Shown here: piece after piece, positions 34,855-45,860 of the stretch | Layout: each line of letters begins with the position of its first letter | How positions within the stretch are numbered: the stretch's first letter is position 1 | Assembly: GCF_022682495.2 (NCBI RefSeq) | Contig: NC_071388.1 | Location: 17,347,171 to 17,411,170 of the forward strand | Source of the DNA: Desmodus rotundus | Lineage: Eukaryota > Chordata > Mammalia > Chiroptera > Phyllostomidae | DNA length: 64,000 bases | Reading direction: 5' to 3' | Program-made: the position numbers and the translations under genes | The notes under the pieces: model-generated | What the model saw: the letters and a program-made list of their open reading frames with translations, nothing else | The model's database searches: none | Told to the model about the DNA's origin: nothing

Positions 34855-35590
34855 TAGTTAACTCATTATTAATAAAAGAAGCAAAGGAAATTAGACATTT
34901 TAATAAATTGGGAAGCATAAGCCTGTTTGCTTCACCAGGAAGTTACAATTTCACACCCCAGCAGATCAAAGCATTGCTCCTCCCTCCCCACTTCCAGTAT
35001 GGATTGTTAGGGACATAGGGGAAGGAGCTTGACCATAGAAGCCTGTCAGTCTAACTAGGGGATGGACCAAGCCAAAAGCTTGCAAAAGCTTGCAAAAGCT
35101 TGGGAAGTTCCTTAGTTCTTTTGAAAAAGCACCTGGTCCACCCTAAACCCATTAATGTAATCCCAGGTAAACAAAGAATCTCACTTTCTTCTCTTTCTCT
35201 CTCTCTCTCCATAATATACTTGCCTTCTTTGTTAGTGCATTCTCTCTCTCCCAATAGCTTGTGACCTTGTGAGTCTAGCAGCTATGGGGGCCAGCAACAG
35301 ATTGTGTGGGCTCCCAAAGGACCAAGCTTTAATAGCAAAAACCCTGGACACTGTCTTTTGTTTTCACCTAGATGAGGACACAGTTGGACTTTTTACATGG
35401 TTAGACTTTTTCCATGTAGGATAGAGGCAGATGGGAAGTCGGAAACCCAGGGGCAGATTTCTACCCAAATATATGAACTTGCCACATGACAATCTCCCGT
35501 GTCCTTGGAATGTTTTCCTCATGATACCATGGATGAGCCTGATTTCTACCAACAACAGGAGGATAATTTGTACATTGAAACCCACAAACC
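34855..35590 (+). mobile_element. LTR-like repeat, copy A
   Basis: Shares ordered blocks with copy B (41695-42490): 'attagacatt', 'ttcaccaggaag..ttacaatttcacaccccag', 'agcattgctcc', 'gagcttgacca..gaagcc', 'ctaactaggggatggacc', 'gaaaaagcacctggtc', 'gtaaacaaagaa', 'ggacttttt.catg', 'cgtgtccttgg', 'ttttcctcatgataccat'. The layout resembles an ERV LTR. An 11-bp unit with AAGCTT is tandemly repeated three times at 35071-35103. Limits are approximate, and the family is unknown to me, probably bat-restricted. Confidence 0.55.
35071..35103. repeat. Three tandem copies of an 11-bp AAGCTT unit
   Basis: 'caaaagcttg' occurs three times in a row inside LTR-like copy A. Copy B has diverged AAAACCCAC-type sequence at this place, so the array is specific to copy A. 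Confidence 0.85.
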
Positions 35591-35649
35591 ATTAACAGTG
35601 ATAACAGAGAAAATGAAATGGAGAAAGCATTATAAGAGAATCACTTAAA

Positions 35650-36060
35650 ATGAAATCAAGAGAATTTTGAGGACATAGGACCTGTGCACATCTCAGTTTT
35701 AGCTCTCAGAACTGCTGTGAAGCTGTGACCTGTTCCTAAACTTAGCTCAAGGCCAAACTGCAAACATCTTGGGTGAACATTTGCTATTTATCAGAATGGA
35801 CATATATGGACTTTCTGCCTAACACTAGCCCAAGTAACCAAACATGAATGGATTTGTTTGGCTGCAGCTATGCCAAACCAGACACAAATCTTGAGAAAGC
35901 AACCCATGTAACCCTCCTGAAATGTCTTTCTCCTTTGTCTTTTTGAACCTCTGCTTCCTTTTTCTCCCTGGAGCAGGTCTTAGGTTGTTATTTAAACCTG
36001 TGTGTCCTGTTTTGCAATCCTGACCTCAAATAAATGTTTTTATTCTTTATTATAGCCTAA
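35650..36060 (+). mobile_element. LTR-like segment with polyadenylation signal
   Basis: The sequence 'ctgtgacctgttcctaaacttagctcaaggccaaactgcaaacatcttggg', then 'tctccctggagcaggtcttagg' and 'tttaaacctgtgtgtcctgttttgcaatcctgacctcaaataaatg' looks like U3-R-U5 of an ERV LTR, with AATAAA at 36029-36034. It lies directly downstream of LTR-like copy A and inside the old L1. Internal ERV sequence is not recognised. Confidence 0.45.
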
Positions 36061-36890
36061 ATCATTAGTTAACAGCAACCAAAACAAGTAATTATTAACA
36101 ATTGATAAAAAAATTAGACAAAGAATGAGTAAAAGCTATTGCAAGTATTTTACAAAATAAATTTCTTCAATAAATTGTAAAGATGCTTAAATTTAGTTAT
36201 CAGGAAAATAAAAATTAAAATCAGAATTATAAACAATTTGACCTTTAGCAGATTGGTAAACAATACAGGAATTGAATAATAACAAGGGTTGATGATGACC
36301 TGGAGTCCTTAGAGACTATATTCTCCTAATGCAAGAATTCATTGACAGAAATAATTTGGCAAACAATTTGGCATTTTTGTAACTTGAAATATATGTATGC
36401 TCTGACACAGCAATCTCTTTCTTAGGTATGTGAAGTCAAGGTTCAACATGAGTCCTAATAAGATTTATTATAGAATCATTTATAAATATCTGAATTTTCA
36501 ATCAGAATGAGAATAGATAAATTTTGTCATCTTCACAAATGCACACTGTACAGTGTGACACATACTGCCCAGACACATAAGTACAGATGACTCCTACGAC
36601 ACAAGAATGAACAATAAAAAGCAAGTTCTGTAAGGATTTGTACAGTGCACTTCTACTTATTTACTACGCAAAAATAAGAAAATCGGTCCGTACAACAATG
36701 GAAAGCAAGATAATATTAAATAGAATATTCAGAAATAAGGATAGCTTGGGGGTTAAGGATGGGATGTGATCATGGGGAGGTTTCAAAGTCATAATTAATG
36801 TTTTATATATAACACTGGGTGGTCCCATATAGTTTTTTATTCATATTTTATTTAAAGTCTTCTATTCATTCTCCATGTTATAAATGCGTG

Positions 36891-37224
36891 AAAGAAATCA
36901 TAACAATACAGTAAAGCAAAAGTAATACCAGGCACACATGTGTTATACTTCTGAAATTCCTAACAATTCGGAAAATTAATACTTTAAGCACAATGTAAAA
37001 ATAGTAAGAACATATTGCTTTACATTGAAAATCAAAAATAGGAAAGATAATTAGGAACAGATTTATCAAGAGAACAACTTTTATAGGTCAGTGTTTCCTT
37101 CAAATGTGGGATTGAGTCATCCCATGCACGATAGTGGCAGTGGCAGTGACATTTTCTCTCTCACAGCTTAGGTAAATTGGAAACAGTCTCCTGTAATATT
37201 CCTGCTTAAAATAAATAAATAAAT
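36891..37224. other. No feature recognised
   Basis: AT-rich DNA preceding the purine tract. Confidence 0.5.
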
Positions 37225-37252
37225 AAGAAAGAAAGAGAGAGAGAGAAAGAAA

Positions 37253-37336
<84 letters not shown>

Positions 37337-37412
37337 GAAGAAAGGGAAGAAAGGGAAGGAAGGAAGGAAGGAAGGAAGAAAGGAAGGAGAAAGAAGGAAT
37401 GAAGAAAGAAAA
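37225..37412. repeat. (GAAA)n/(GGAA)n microsatellite, 175-nt uninterrupted purine run
   Basis: 37225-37399 contains no pyrimidine. It starts as GAAA/GA repeats, is mainly GAAA between 37253 and 37330, and shifts to GGAA/GAAG toward the 3' end. A single T follows at 37400, then more purines. It is preceded by a short 'aaataaataaataa' run that suggests growth from a retroposon A-tail. The Ser/Phe/Leu-rich minus-strand frames here are artefacts. Confidence 0.95.
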
Positions 37413-37839
37413 TTCTAAGCACATTTTGAAAATAGAAGACATATTAAGAAAGAAGAATAAAAAAGGTTTTAAAAATACAGAAAGAGCCAATTAAAGGTTT
37501 AAACTTTTGGGCCCAAAGAACTTCATGTGGTTAACAAATAGTCACAGGAATAATAATTATAATTTAATAATAATAATGAAAATAATAACAACAAAAATTA
37601 TATAACTAGACTTATAAGACTCTGGTCATTTCCTTAAGATGAGTAGTGTGTGTTTTGTTTTTGTTTGGGGGAGGCAGCAAAGTTACACTAGGACTACATG
37701 TCTTTGCCAGTATTTTATTTAAGAGGTTCACTATGGGAATCATAATAATTTCACATGCAAATAGCACACAAGGCACTATCTGTTACTAAGATAGATAAAT
37801 AAATAACATGCTCCAAACAAGTGACAGATTAATAACACT
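37413..37839. other. No feature recognised
   Basis: AT-rich with an 'aataataataatgaaaataataac' patch near 37566-37590. Confidence 0.5.
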
Positions 37840-38340
37840 ATTGTTCCAGGAAAAGGGAGATAAAAGGAATCAAGTCCAAGCATTAACGGAGGTGTTACCT
37901 TCATTTACGAGGAGGCACTTAGAGTAGATAGCGACCAATCGAGAGCTGGTTTCTGGCTGCCAGCTCCAAAGTAGAATCCCCTGTTACCTGAGCCCTTGCT
38001 AGGGAATTAAATTGCTGATGTGGCAGTTGGGCTGGCTACCTTCACGGGGCCACTGCCAATCAAAGATTCACCCTGGCCACATAGAAGCTCAATGCCCCAA
38101 AAGTTTTAGGAGAGCTTGTAGGAGAGAGGAGTCCATCTCCTTGCCCAAACCAAAGCTCTCAAAGAGTCCTTACAAACTCTCAGTACGTGTCCCCTTGTCA
38201 GAGTTGCTTCTCCACATGCTCTCATGGATAAGCCCCCAGCAGGGCCCCTCAGCAGCTGGGCTGCTTGCAGACTGCTTATCAAGGACAACAACAGATGGAG
38301 AATGACAGCACCCTGACACAACTTACTTCATTCTTACTTA
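37840..38340. other. GC-richer unassigned block
   Basis: More GC than its flanks, with an open frame of 97 codons (38012-38305) and an overlapping 71-codon frame on the other strand. Neither has a recognisable motif. The composition resembles an LTR or other younger insertion. No partner or target duplication was found. Confidence 0.35.
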
Positions 38341-38454
38341 TATTAAAGCAAACTTTTTTGTTTGTTTGTTTTTATCCTAAACAAGTGGATTAAAGCAACT
38401 TTGAGTAAATCATAAACAACAAGATTTGAAATCATGTTAAACCTACATACAAGT

Positions 38455-38640
38455 TGTACTGGAGGGGTCAAGTTAAGGAATGAGTATAAAGGAACCATGG
38501 GCAAGGATAGCGGTGAAGGGGGGAATAAATGTGGGAGGGGAGTGGGCAAGGGAGGGGAGAGCAATGGGGGAAAATGGGGACAACTATAATTGAGCAACAA
38601 TTAAAAATTAAAAAATTAAATAAAATAAGGAAAAAAGAAA
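38455..38640 (+). mobile_element. Bat-type L1 3' end, 5'-truncated
   Basis: 'aggaaccatgggcaaggatag' followed by G-rich sequence ending 'gggggaaaatggggacaactataattgagcaacaatt' and an A-rich tail. It is the same 3' UTR type as at 60366 and 61845. Confidence 0.75.
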
Positions 38641-40058
38641 TCAGGAACACACACACACACAATATTTAAGACAACCAAAACAAGTGCTCCACCTTAGATT
38701 TCACAAATTACATGATTTGTTGAGGGTCATAAATATGAGCTGACACGTAAGAGATCGGCATGGACCAGATCATAAATAGCTTTGAAATAATTTCAAGTAG
38801 ATTTTTCTAAGGACAATGAGAAGCTTCTTTAAAAGTTTTGAGGCATGGAATAGTTATATTTACTGTCACACTAAAGCATGTAAGAGTATTAAAATGTGAG
38901 TACATGTAATAGTTATTAAAAATACTAGTACATGTAAATATTGTATTTATTGAAAAGTTTACAATTTAATAGGACTATAATTAAATAATTTGTTATATTT
39001 CAAACTTTATGTTTGCATAGCATATCTCTTAGTACATTTTTGGCCATATATTTTTAATAAATATATTTCATTAAAGCCTTTTAGGACGGATTTTTACGTT
39101 TTCACTTTGCCACATAATAGTTCAACTCAGTGAAAGCGACTTCACTTCAAAATGCATAGTATTGTATATATTTAGAAAGTGCTCTATTAGACATGCTGCA
39201 AATTTTTAATAAATAAACATAGGGAAATATTTGATGATCATAAAGTTCAGGATATTTTTCATATTTCATGCCCTTGAGTACACATTTGCTCAATGGGAAT
39301 TTCTCTATGTAAAGATTAACTTCTCAGCACAAAGGCTTTAGGGCAGTGTTATCTTTAATAAACCTACTCTCTTTTAAAAGTGAGAAATCCATCCCCAGGT
39401 ATATTTTTGTTCAGCATGCGTGCATATGCGAATGAATGGCTGAAATCACCAATAAGTACAGAGAGGGACCCCTGGGGAAAATGTTAAACATATTCACTTG
39501 AAGATATAAATAACAACAGCAAACAAGGTACAGCTGACCAATTTTTCTCTCAAGAAGTAACTTATATGTAACTTATTAGGAAACTAATTATTACCTTCTA
39601 TGGTTTTATATTTTAGATTTTCTGAGCATTTGGAGCTCAGTGGAACCTATACTCACTTGGGCCTCTGGCAAAGTATGCGAGTGATAAAAAGCAAAAAGCA
39701 TTTAAAGTATTTAAAATTTATTTTTATTTTTATCTATTACAAATATGTTCATTGAAGAATATTTAAAAAATGTTGCTCAATGAATAAGAAAATTGAGTTA
39801 TTTGTGTCTAATGCCCCAACCAGAGGTAACTATCAAAACAATTAATGATATTTTATTGGGTGCACATCCAATTATTTCAACATCTTTCTCCATTTCAACA
39901 CTTGTCCTATGTGCATATATATGTGATATATATGTGTATGTAAAACACATATGTCTTCTAAGGATATTATTAAAAATGTACATTTTTATAATCTGATTTA
40001 TACCTATATCAAGCATTTTGAGAAAAGATTTAAAATATGTATTAAAGAAAATGAGTTG
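38641..40058. other. AT-rich sequence, weak L2-like patch
   Basis: 38760-38880 ('catggaccagatcataaatagctttgaaataatttcaagtagatttt...ggacaatgagaagc') resembles L2 sequence. The remainder is AT-rich with an alternating 'atatatgtgatatatatgtgtatg' stretch near 39916-39940. No coding signal. Confidence 0.45.
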
Positions 40059-40308
40059 AGCCCTAGAGGTTATGGTTCAGCTGGAAGGAGCTTTGTCCCA
40101 TAAAACAAAGTGTCACTAGTTCAGTTCCAGGTCAGGGCACATGCCTAGGTTGGGCAGTGGCCCCAGGAGGAGCTCATACAAAAGGCAACCAATCAATGTT
40201 TCTTTCTAATATTGATGCGTCTTTCCCTCTTTCTTTCCATCCTTTCCCCTCTCTCTGCAATCGATGAGCTTGCCCTCAGGTGAGGAACAGAAAAAAAAAA
40301 AAAAAAAA
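40059..40308 (+). mobile_element. VES-type SINE (copy 7)
   Basis: 'gagccctagaggttatggttcagctgga' is a degenerate head. It is followed by 'cactagttcagttccaggtcaggGCACATGCCTaggttgg', 'caaccaatcaatgtttctttct', pyrimidine stretch, 'gcccTCAGgtgag' and a 19-A tail. The long uninterrupted A-tail suggests less decay there than in the other copies, although the head is diverged. Confidence 0.88.
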
Positions 40309-41694
40309 GAAACAGAAAGTGAAGCTACAATTAAGTTTTATTTTACCCGGACTTAATAATAGTGACAACTAGATGTCATATTAGTAGGCAACCAAAACCA
40401 TGGCTAAATTTAAACTAAAAAAATATGTTTTTATGTCCTGTGATTTTTCAGTTACTAATGTCACCTTGAGTGAAATAACATTTTTACCTCAAATATATGA
40501 ACATGTTTTCAACCTCTCAATGGATATCACCTTACTCTTTGCTAAATTGTCCTGTACTCATTGCATAACAGGAGTAATGCAATAACAGCAGTAAAACTTC
40601 AGTCTAGTTGCTTAAAAGTAATGGCATTTAAAATGCTCCATTCCTTAGTTACTAGTCAACCTTGAAGAGTCTCAGGTTTGTTTGTTTTTTGTGCTCATTT
40701 TTGGTTTATAGTAGACAACAGTAAAACTTGGTCAGATCATTACTAAAATATGATTCAAAGGAAATTTCACAAAAGAGAGCATAATGGGTGAATTTTTCTC
40801 AAAATAATGGTTTAAGTATGTGATCTTTCAAGATTAAGGAAAGCAATGACACTTTGTAGAACAAGTTTCAGATGGAGATCCTATTTAGAAAATAGGGGAA
40901 AAACATGATTGAAAGTAATTAGAAAGTGTTTGAATTTTAAGAGTGGTAATTGTTCAGACCTTGCATACAAGTTTCAGACAAACTGATAGACACAAGTTGG
41001 AAATCAGATAAATGGAGAATAATATCACCAGTATGATATAATATAACGTATAACCTAAATCCAAGGTCTATTGGCCCTCAAAGTGAACTTCCTTGCCTCT
41101 ATTCCCAAATTTTACCCATTTCTGAATAACAGAAAAATCCGTACCCCTCAAAGACCGCATTACAGAAAGGGAAATTAGTACTTCAGCCTTGAGCACAGCT
41201 CTCTGCAAAATGTCATCTGGAATAGCCTGTGCAATGTACGCCTCCTCCCATCTCCGAAATTAAAAAAAAAAATGTCCTTTAGGAAAGAGTATGTGACATG
41301 TGAACAGAAGATGTGAATGTTTTTCCCATACCTTTTCCTCTGGAAGAGTACACCCCGATGGCATGCTCAATTCCTCCAAGAAAAGAAAAATAATTTACTG
41401 TGAACACATTTAACTTTAGTAACATCTACAAGGCTCTCTTGTCCTCAAAAACGTAGTGGGGTCCACCAGAAGTTTCATCATCACTGCATTGTATATCTAA
41501 CCTTTGCCCATATACTACTTACTTCTCTCAGAAACACAGCAAAGTTAAACCAGGTTGCTAGTAATAATATTTGTTTATCAAGGGATAAAATTTTTACTTT
41601 GTCACATTGAAATTGTTTCAAACTCTTCAGCTAATTTGAAGAATAACTCACTTTATTTATAAACAAAAACACTCTGGTACTGTTACTGTCAATA
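40309..41694. other. No feature recognised
   Basis: AT-rich, no named repeat and no motif-bearing frame. Confidence 0.5.
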
Positions 41695-42490
41695 TTTAGC
41701 TAATTATTAATCAGGAAAAGGCTGAAAAGAGAATTAGACATTGAGCTTAACTAACTGAGAAGCGTGATATTGTTGGTTTCACCTGGAAGCAGCTACAACT
41801 TCACACCCCAGGGAATTACAGCATTGCTCCACCCAGGGGATTAACACCCCTCCTCCATGCCCCTCTGTGGTACCAAAATGTTGCGGGGCTCAGGAGAGGT
41901 GCTTAACCAAAGAGGCCACTTTAACTAGGGGGTGAACCTATCAAAAACCCACAAAAATTAGAAAGTTCACTGGCCCATTTTAAAAAGCATCTGGTCTTTC
42001 CCAAGGTCAAGCTAATATAATTCAAGGGAAACAAAGAAGCTCTCTCTCCTGCTCATGACCCACACTGGCCCCACGCACTAGCACATCCTCTCTCCACAGC
42101 TGCGTGGCCTGAGCAGCTGCATGGCCCATGGCTGTGGGGGCTCGACATACAGGCTCCAGGAGGGAGCCTGAATACCACAGCACAGCAATGCTTAGCAGCT
42201 GGAAACACCTGCTAAGTTAGCCAGAAGCTGGACTGGACTGGACTGGACTTCAATATGGAGAAGAAACTCCTAGCAGTGGTCTTTATACTGGCCCACTGAA
42301 GATAACATTGGACCTTTTCCATGGCAGGACAGGCAATGACATGATATTAGGAAGTCAGGAGGGGAACCTTCCTTAATCACATCATCAATAAAGTTTATCG
42401 TGGACCCCAATCTCGCATGCAGGTCTCTGGAAATTCTTTTCCTCGTGACACCACCAGAACTCCACGTATACTGGTAACAGGAACTGTGTG
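41695..42490 (+). mobile_element. LTR-like repeat, copy B
   Basis: Diverged relative of copy A (34855-35590), in the same orientation. It has 'ttcacctggaagcagctacaacttcacaccccaggg', 'acagcattgctccaccc', 'tttaactagggggtgaacc', 'aaaaagcatctggtc', 'ggaaacaaagaa', 'ggaccttttccatgg', AATAAA at 42387-42392, then 'tctctggaaattcttttcctcgtgacacca'. The AATAAA followed by a short end piece supports an LTR. It holds a four-unit GGACT array at 42232-42250. Confidence 0.6.
42232..42250. repeat. (GGACT)n microsatellite inside LTR-like copy B
   Basis: 'ggactggactggactggact' gives about four tandem GGACT units. It is absent from copy A. Confidence 0.85.
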
Positions 42491-45349
42491 GGTTTTGTAG
42501 TTGCCATACATTGTTCCTTTCTCACTCTTCCTCTTTTCATTCACTGACTATGTTCTTCAATTTAAACCCAGAAGACTAATTGGTGCAGAGGTCTCCTCAA
42601 AAGCATGTTGATTGTGTTTGGAAAATGGCAAGGTATCTATTCACGTTACTGACTTTAAACGTTAACAGGAAGATGCTCCTCAGTTCTGGTAGCCTAGATG
42701 GAAATGCGGAGGGCCTGAAGTTTTGGTGGTTTACAACAGTCTGGGTGTTCTGGCCTATGAACTAGGGAGCAGAACAGTGAGTGGTGTTAGAGATGTTACC
42801 GCAAAATATTTGTCCTTTAAGATGGTTCCCATTTTCCTAAGAACTGCTTAGGGTTTCTGTCCCTTAAAGGCGCAGAAGAATTTTCATAGATGTAGAGAAA
42901 AATATATCTAAGATTTCCACGCACTTTTATACTGCATAAATTGTATTCCTCTAAGCAGCTTGCAGCCAAGAGGCATGCATTCCATTCCTTAGTGATACAT
43001 TTCTACTCCGCTGCCTTCCGATAACATTATGGAGCTCTTTCTAAATTGGATACAGGGCTTAGCTATCAGAATCTCCAGGTGTACCAAGCTCTTGAAAAAT
43101 GATGAGAACTCAGAGATAGGTGGCGGGAACTGACTCTTTCGCTCACTGGCTATTTATTCTGGCTTCTAAGATCCTGAGAATGCCAAGTTTATTACATTTT
43201 TGCTTATTTAACTTTACAATCATCACCCACCAAGAATTTGCCATGTTTCAGGTATATTTTTATGCCTTTGTTTTCTGGGAGTTTTTAGTTTTGTTTCTAA
43301 TAATCATAGAATGTCCATTTAATTTTGGGCATTCATGTCCTCGGCTCATAAAAGTTAATAAGTACATCAAGGGGAGGATTTAAAAATAGCTAGACAATGT
43401 ATTACCTCCCATGTCTGTTGATAGTTTGCTAATGCTAAAGGATGCTAAAGTATTTGTATAGCTTTGAAGAACGTGAAGTTATCATGAGCTGGATAAAAGT
43501 AAGTTTGTTTGGGATAATATATTAAGAAAAAAATTTTCATTCCAATGCTTCTATTTTTCTAAACATGATTAAGTGCAGACAGAGCCAAGCTCAAGTATTT
43601 TACTAATATATTGTGATATCCTTAATCTCTCCTATCTATAATCTCTCACCCAGTGTACTTCAGATGAAATCTCCCATGTGTCTGGTAAAATGAAAATAAA
43701 AGTTTGTTAATAAGTGTTTAACTAAATTGAAAAGTAGATACATGTTTGCCTAATATATGTTTATTTTTGTCCTTACATAACATAAAATTTCATAATTTGC
43801 ACCCTTCTCATAATATTTACTATCTTTTCCTAATCTTGATGTATCACTTTGGTGAACTGCTTGCACCACCACCCCATACTTCCGTTCAGTGCACAAACCC
43901 TGAAAATCTTGTCTTGCCTTTAATGACACCGCACAGTCTTGGTTCTGCCCATACCCTGGCACTCATCAGGGTCTTGTCAAAAACATATGGTGCGTTCCAG
44001 TGAAATAAATGAGAAAAATGTAATTAATGTAATTAAAGAGCCATTTTTTTAATGGGCAAAAATCTGGGAATGATAAAGAATCTTAGAAACTTAACCTGTC
44101 CCTCATGTCCCCTATCAGTGGTTAGCATCAGCTGGAAGCACTGAGGTGACTAACAAGTAACCCACTGTGACAAGTCAGGAAGGATGCCACAGAAATAAAT
44201 TTCCCAACCTCATTGACCTCCCTCCATGTGATCTCCATTGACTGAAGCCAAAGGGAAACCAGTGGATAAGTGCATTCTGGGCAGGATATGATTTATAACC
44301 CAAACAAGGACTTCATTGAGAATGGAAGAGTGTTCTATTAAAAATTAAACTGCAACTACAGACATAATTAGTCCTCACACTTTGATTTCAAGATATAAGG
44401 CAGCCTGGAGTTGAGTGAACAATGGATATGCAAGTATTCAATTCAACTTCTCCATTCATCTCCCCAACTCCCCAAGGGTTTCTCTTCATAATTGTATTAC
44501 TAAAACTTTGTTATTCTCATAGAGCTATCCCTGGGCAGCATGTAACCTCACTCCATATCTCTCCTAGGATGACTTAGATATTTCAGAGATGTTACCATGT
44601 TTTGAAATGATCTTAAAACTGATATCCTACTAATGAAATATGCCACAGTTATAGTTAGATTTATAAATGCCTTATTGTTTCCCTATAAATATTATCCTTC
44701 TCTTATGAGATATAATTCTGTTGTCGGTATCATCCTCCATCTAAGCCACAAGTACAGATGTATATATAATGTATATAAAAATTTGATCTCCATTTAGCTG
44801 GTGCCAGTGTCCATCAGATACATTTGAATGTGGGTTACAGAACATAGTTCTCTTTAATGAATTTTAAGTGATCCTGATAAACTTTTCATCCTAATAAGTG
44901 CTACTAGATGAGAAACAGTCTATTGTATTTTCCTTCTTTTAAAGATAGGAAACAAGATTGTTTATTTGGAGATTTAAAATAGCATTTTTATATTAATGGA
45001 TCTTTGAGGGACTTAGATTTATATGGTTTCAAGTAAGAATATGGTGTTGTATGCTGTCATAATAAAAAATGAATAGTTTTAAAACAAGACATTTGTATAT
45101 CAGCAATCACAAATCTTCTTGGCTTTTTAAATTATGAATTTTTATGCAAATAAATTATTCTTAACTAAAAAACAATTTAAATATGCATTTATGTATAATT
45201 CCATTGTTTTAGCTAATCTATTCAAACTCATGTAAGTCTAACTCAGGGATTATACAGAGTCATTTTATGCAGTTTGCATTTAATGTAATCTTTTAGTATT
45301 TCTTTTCTATTATTAGGTGGGTCATTTTTTGGATGAGATAATAGCAATA
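42491..45349. other. Mixed sequence, nothing firmly assigned
   Basis: No coding signal. 'ctatcagaatctccaggtg' at 43066 recalls hAT MITE-type sequence, and the part 44090-44340 recalls old repeat DNA, but neither match is strong enough to name. Confidence 0.4.
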
Positions 45350-45530
45350 AGATTGATAACAGTAAGAGCAACTGTGAAGCCCCCACAATTCCACTGAATG
45401 GGCCCCTCTGGGCTCATTCACTAGTCACACCAGCCCTTTTATACAGAAGGTACTATTGTCATCCGCTCGAGGAGACAGAAGCACTGAGAGAAGGCCATCT
45501 AAGCCCACAATTATAAGGAAGTGTGTCTCT
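45350..45530 (-). mobile_element. Probable MIR SINE remnant
   Basis: 'ccttttatacagaaggtactattgtcatccgctcgaggagacagaagcactgagagaaggccatctaagcccaca' fits the reverse MIR core ('gtactattattatccccattttacagatgaggaaactgaggcacagagagg'). Diverged. Confidence 0.55.
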
Positions 45531-45789
45531 TACCCCAAATTTAAGTATGTGTTATCAAAGGCAGTGATGTTTTGATGTGCTTAAAGGATCCCCAGAGGCA
45601 CATGTGAAATACATGCATCTCCTTATTACAAATAGAGAGAAGTGTCGCTGCCCAGAGCAGGAGACAGTGCGGTCCTTACAGCTGGAGGAGCAAGCCGCCG
45701 ATTCAGGCACTTTACTGGGGACAGATGGGCTTTGCACTCCTAATCAGCTCCAAGGTACCTCTTTCTCTTATGTATTAAGTGCAAGACAA

Positions 45790-45860
45790 ATGTGCTTGGG
45801 CTCTGCATTCAGACACACCTGGTTCCATTTACTACTTTCCACTCATGTGACTACACCTTA
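45790..45860 (+). mobile_element. MIR-like core fragment
   Basis: 'gggctctgcattcagacacacctggttccatttactactttccactcatgtgact' matches the MIR start 'gactctggagccagactgcctgggttcgaatcc...cacttactagctgtgtgacc' in order. The 109-codon frame starting at 45577 runs into it and is not a gene. Confidence 0.6.

Larger units (their letters stand above)
34771..36890 (+). mobile_element. Old L1 interrupted by LTR-type insertions
   Basis: The L1 ORF2-like block 'tttatcaaagaccttataagaaagtaaaatgctacaaagtggg' at about 34797-34841 resumes after the LTR-type sequences. From about 36090 it continues with 'aaaattagacaaagaatgagtaaa', 'caggaaaataaaaattaaaatcagaattataaacaat' and 'ctctgacacagcaatctctttcttaggtatg', and a 3' UTR ends near 36890. 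Roughly 34855-36060 is foreign. All frames are broken. Confidence 0.6.

Noticed and set aside
35190..35215. Minus-oriented VES SINE suggested by the CT run
   Set aside because: No tRNA-like head or GGCACA-type block nearby in either orientation. The CT run belongs to LTR-like copy A.
37168..37490. Ser/Phe/Leu-rich minus-strand frames resembling membrane protein
   Set aside because: They are translations of the GAAA/GGAA microsatellite.
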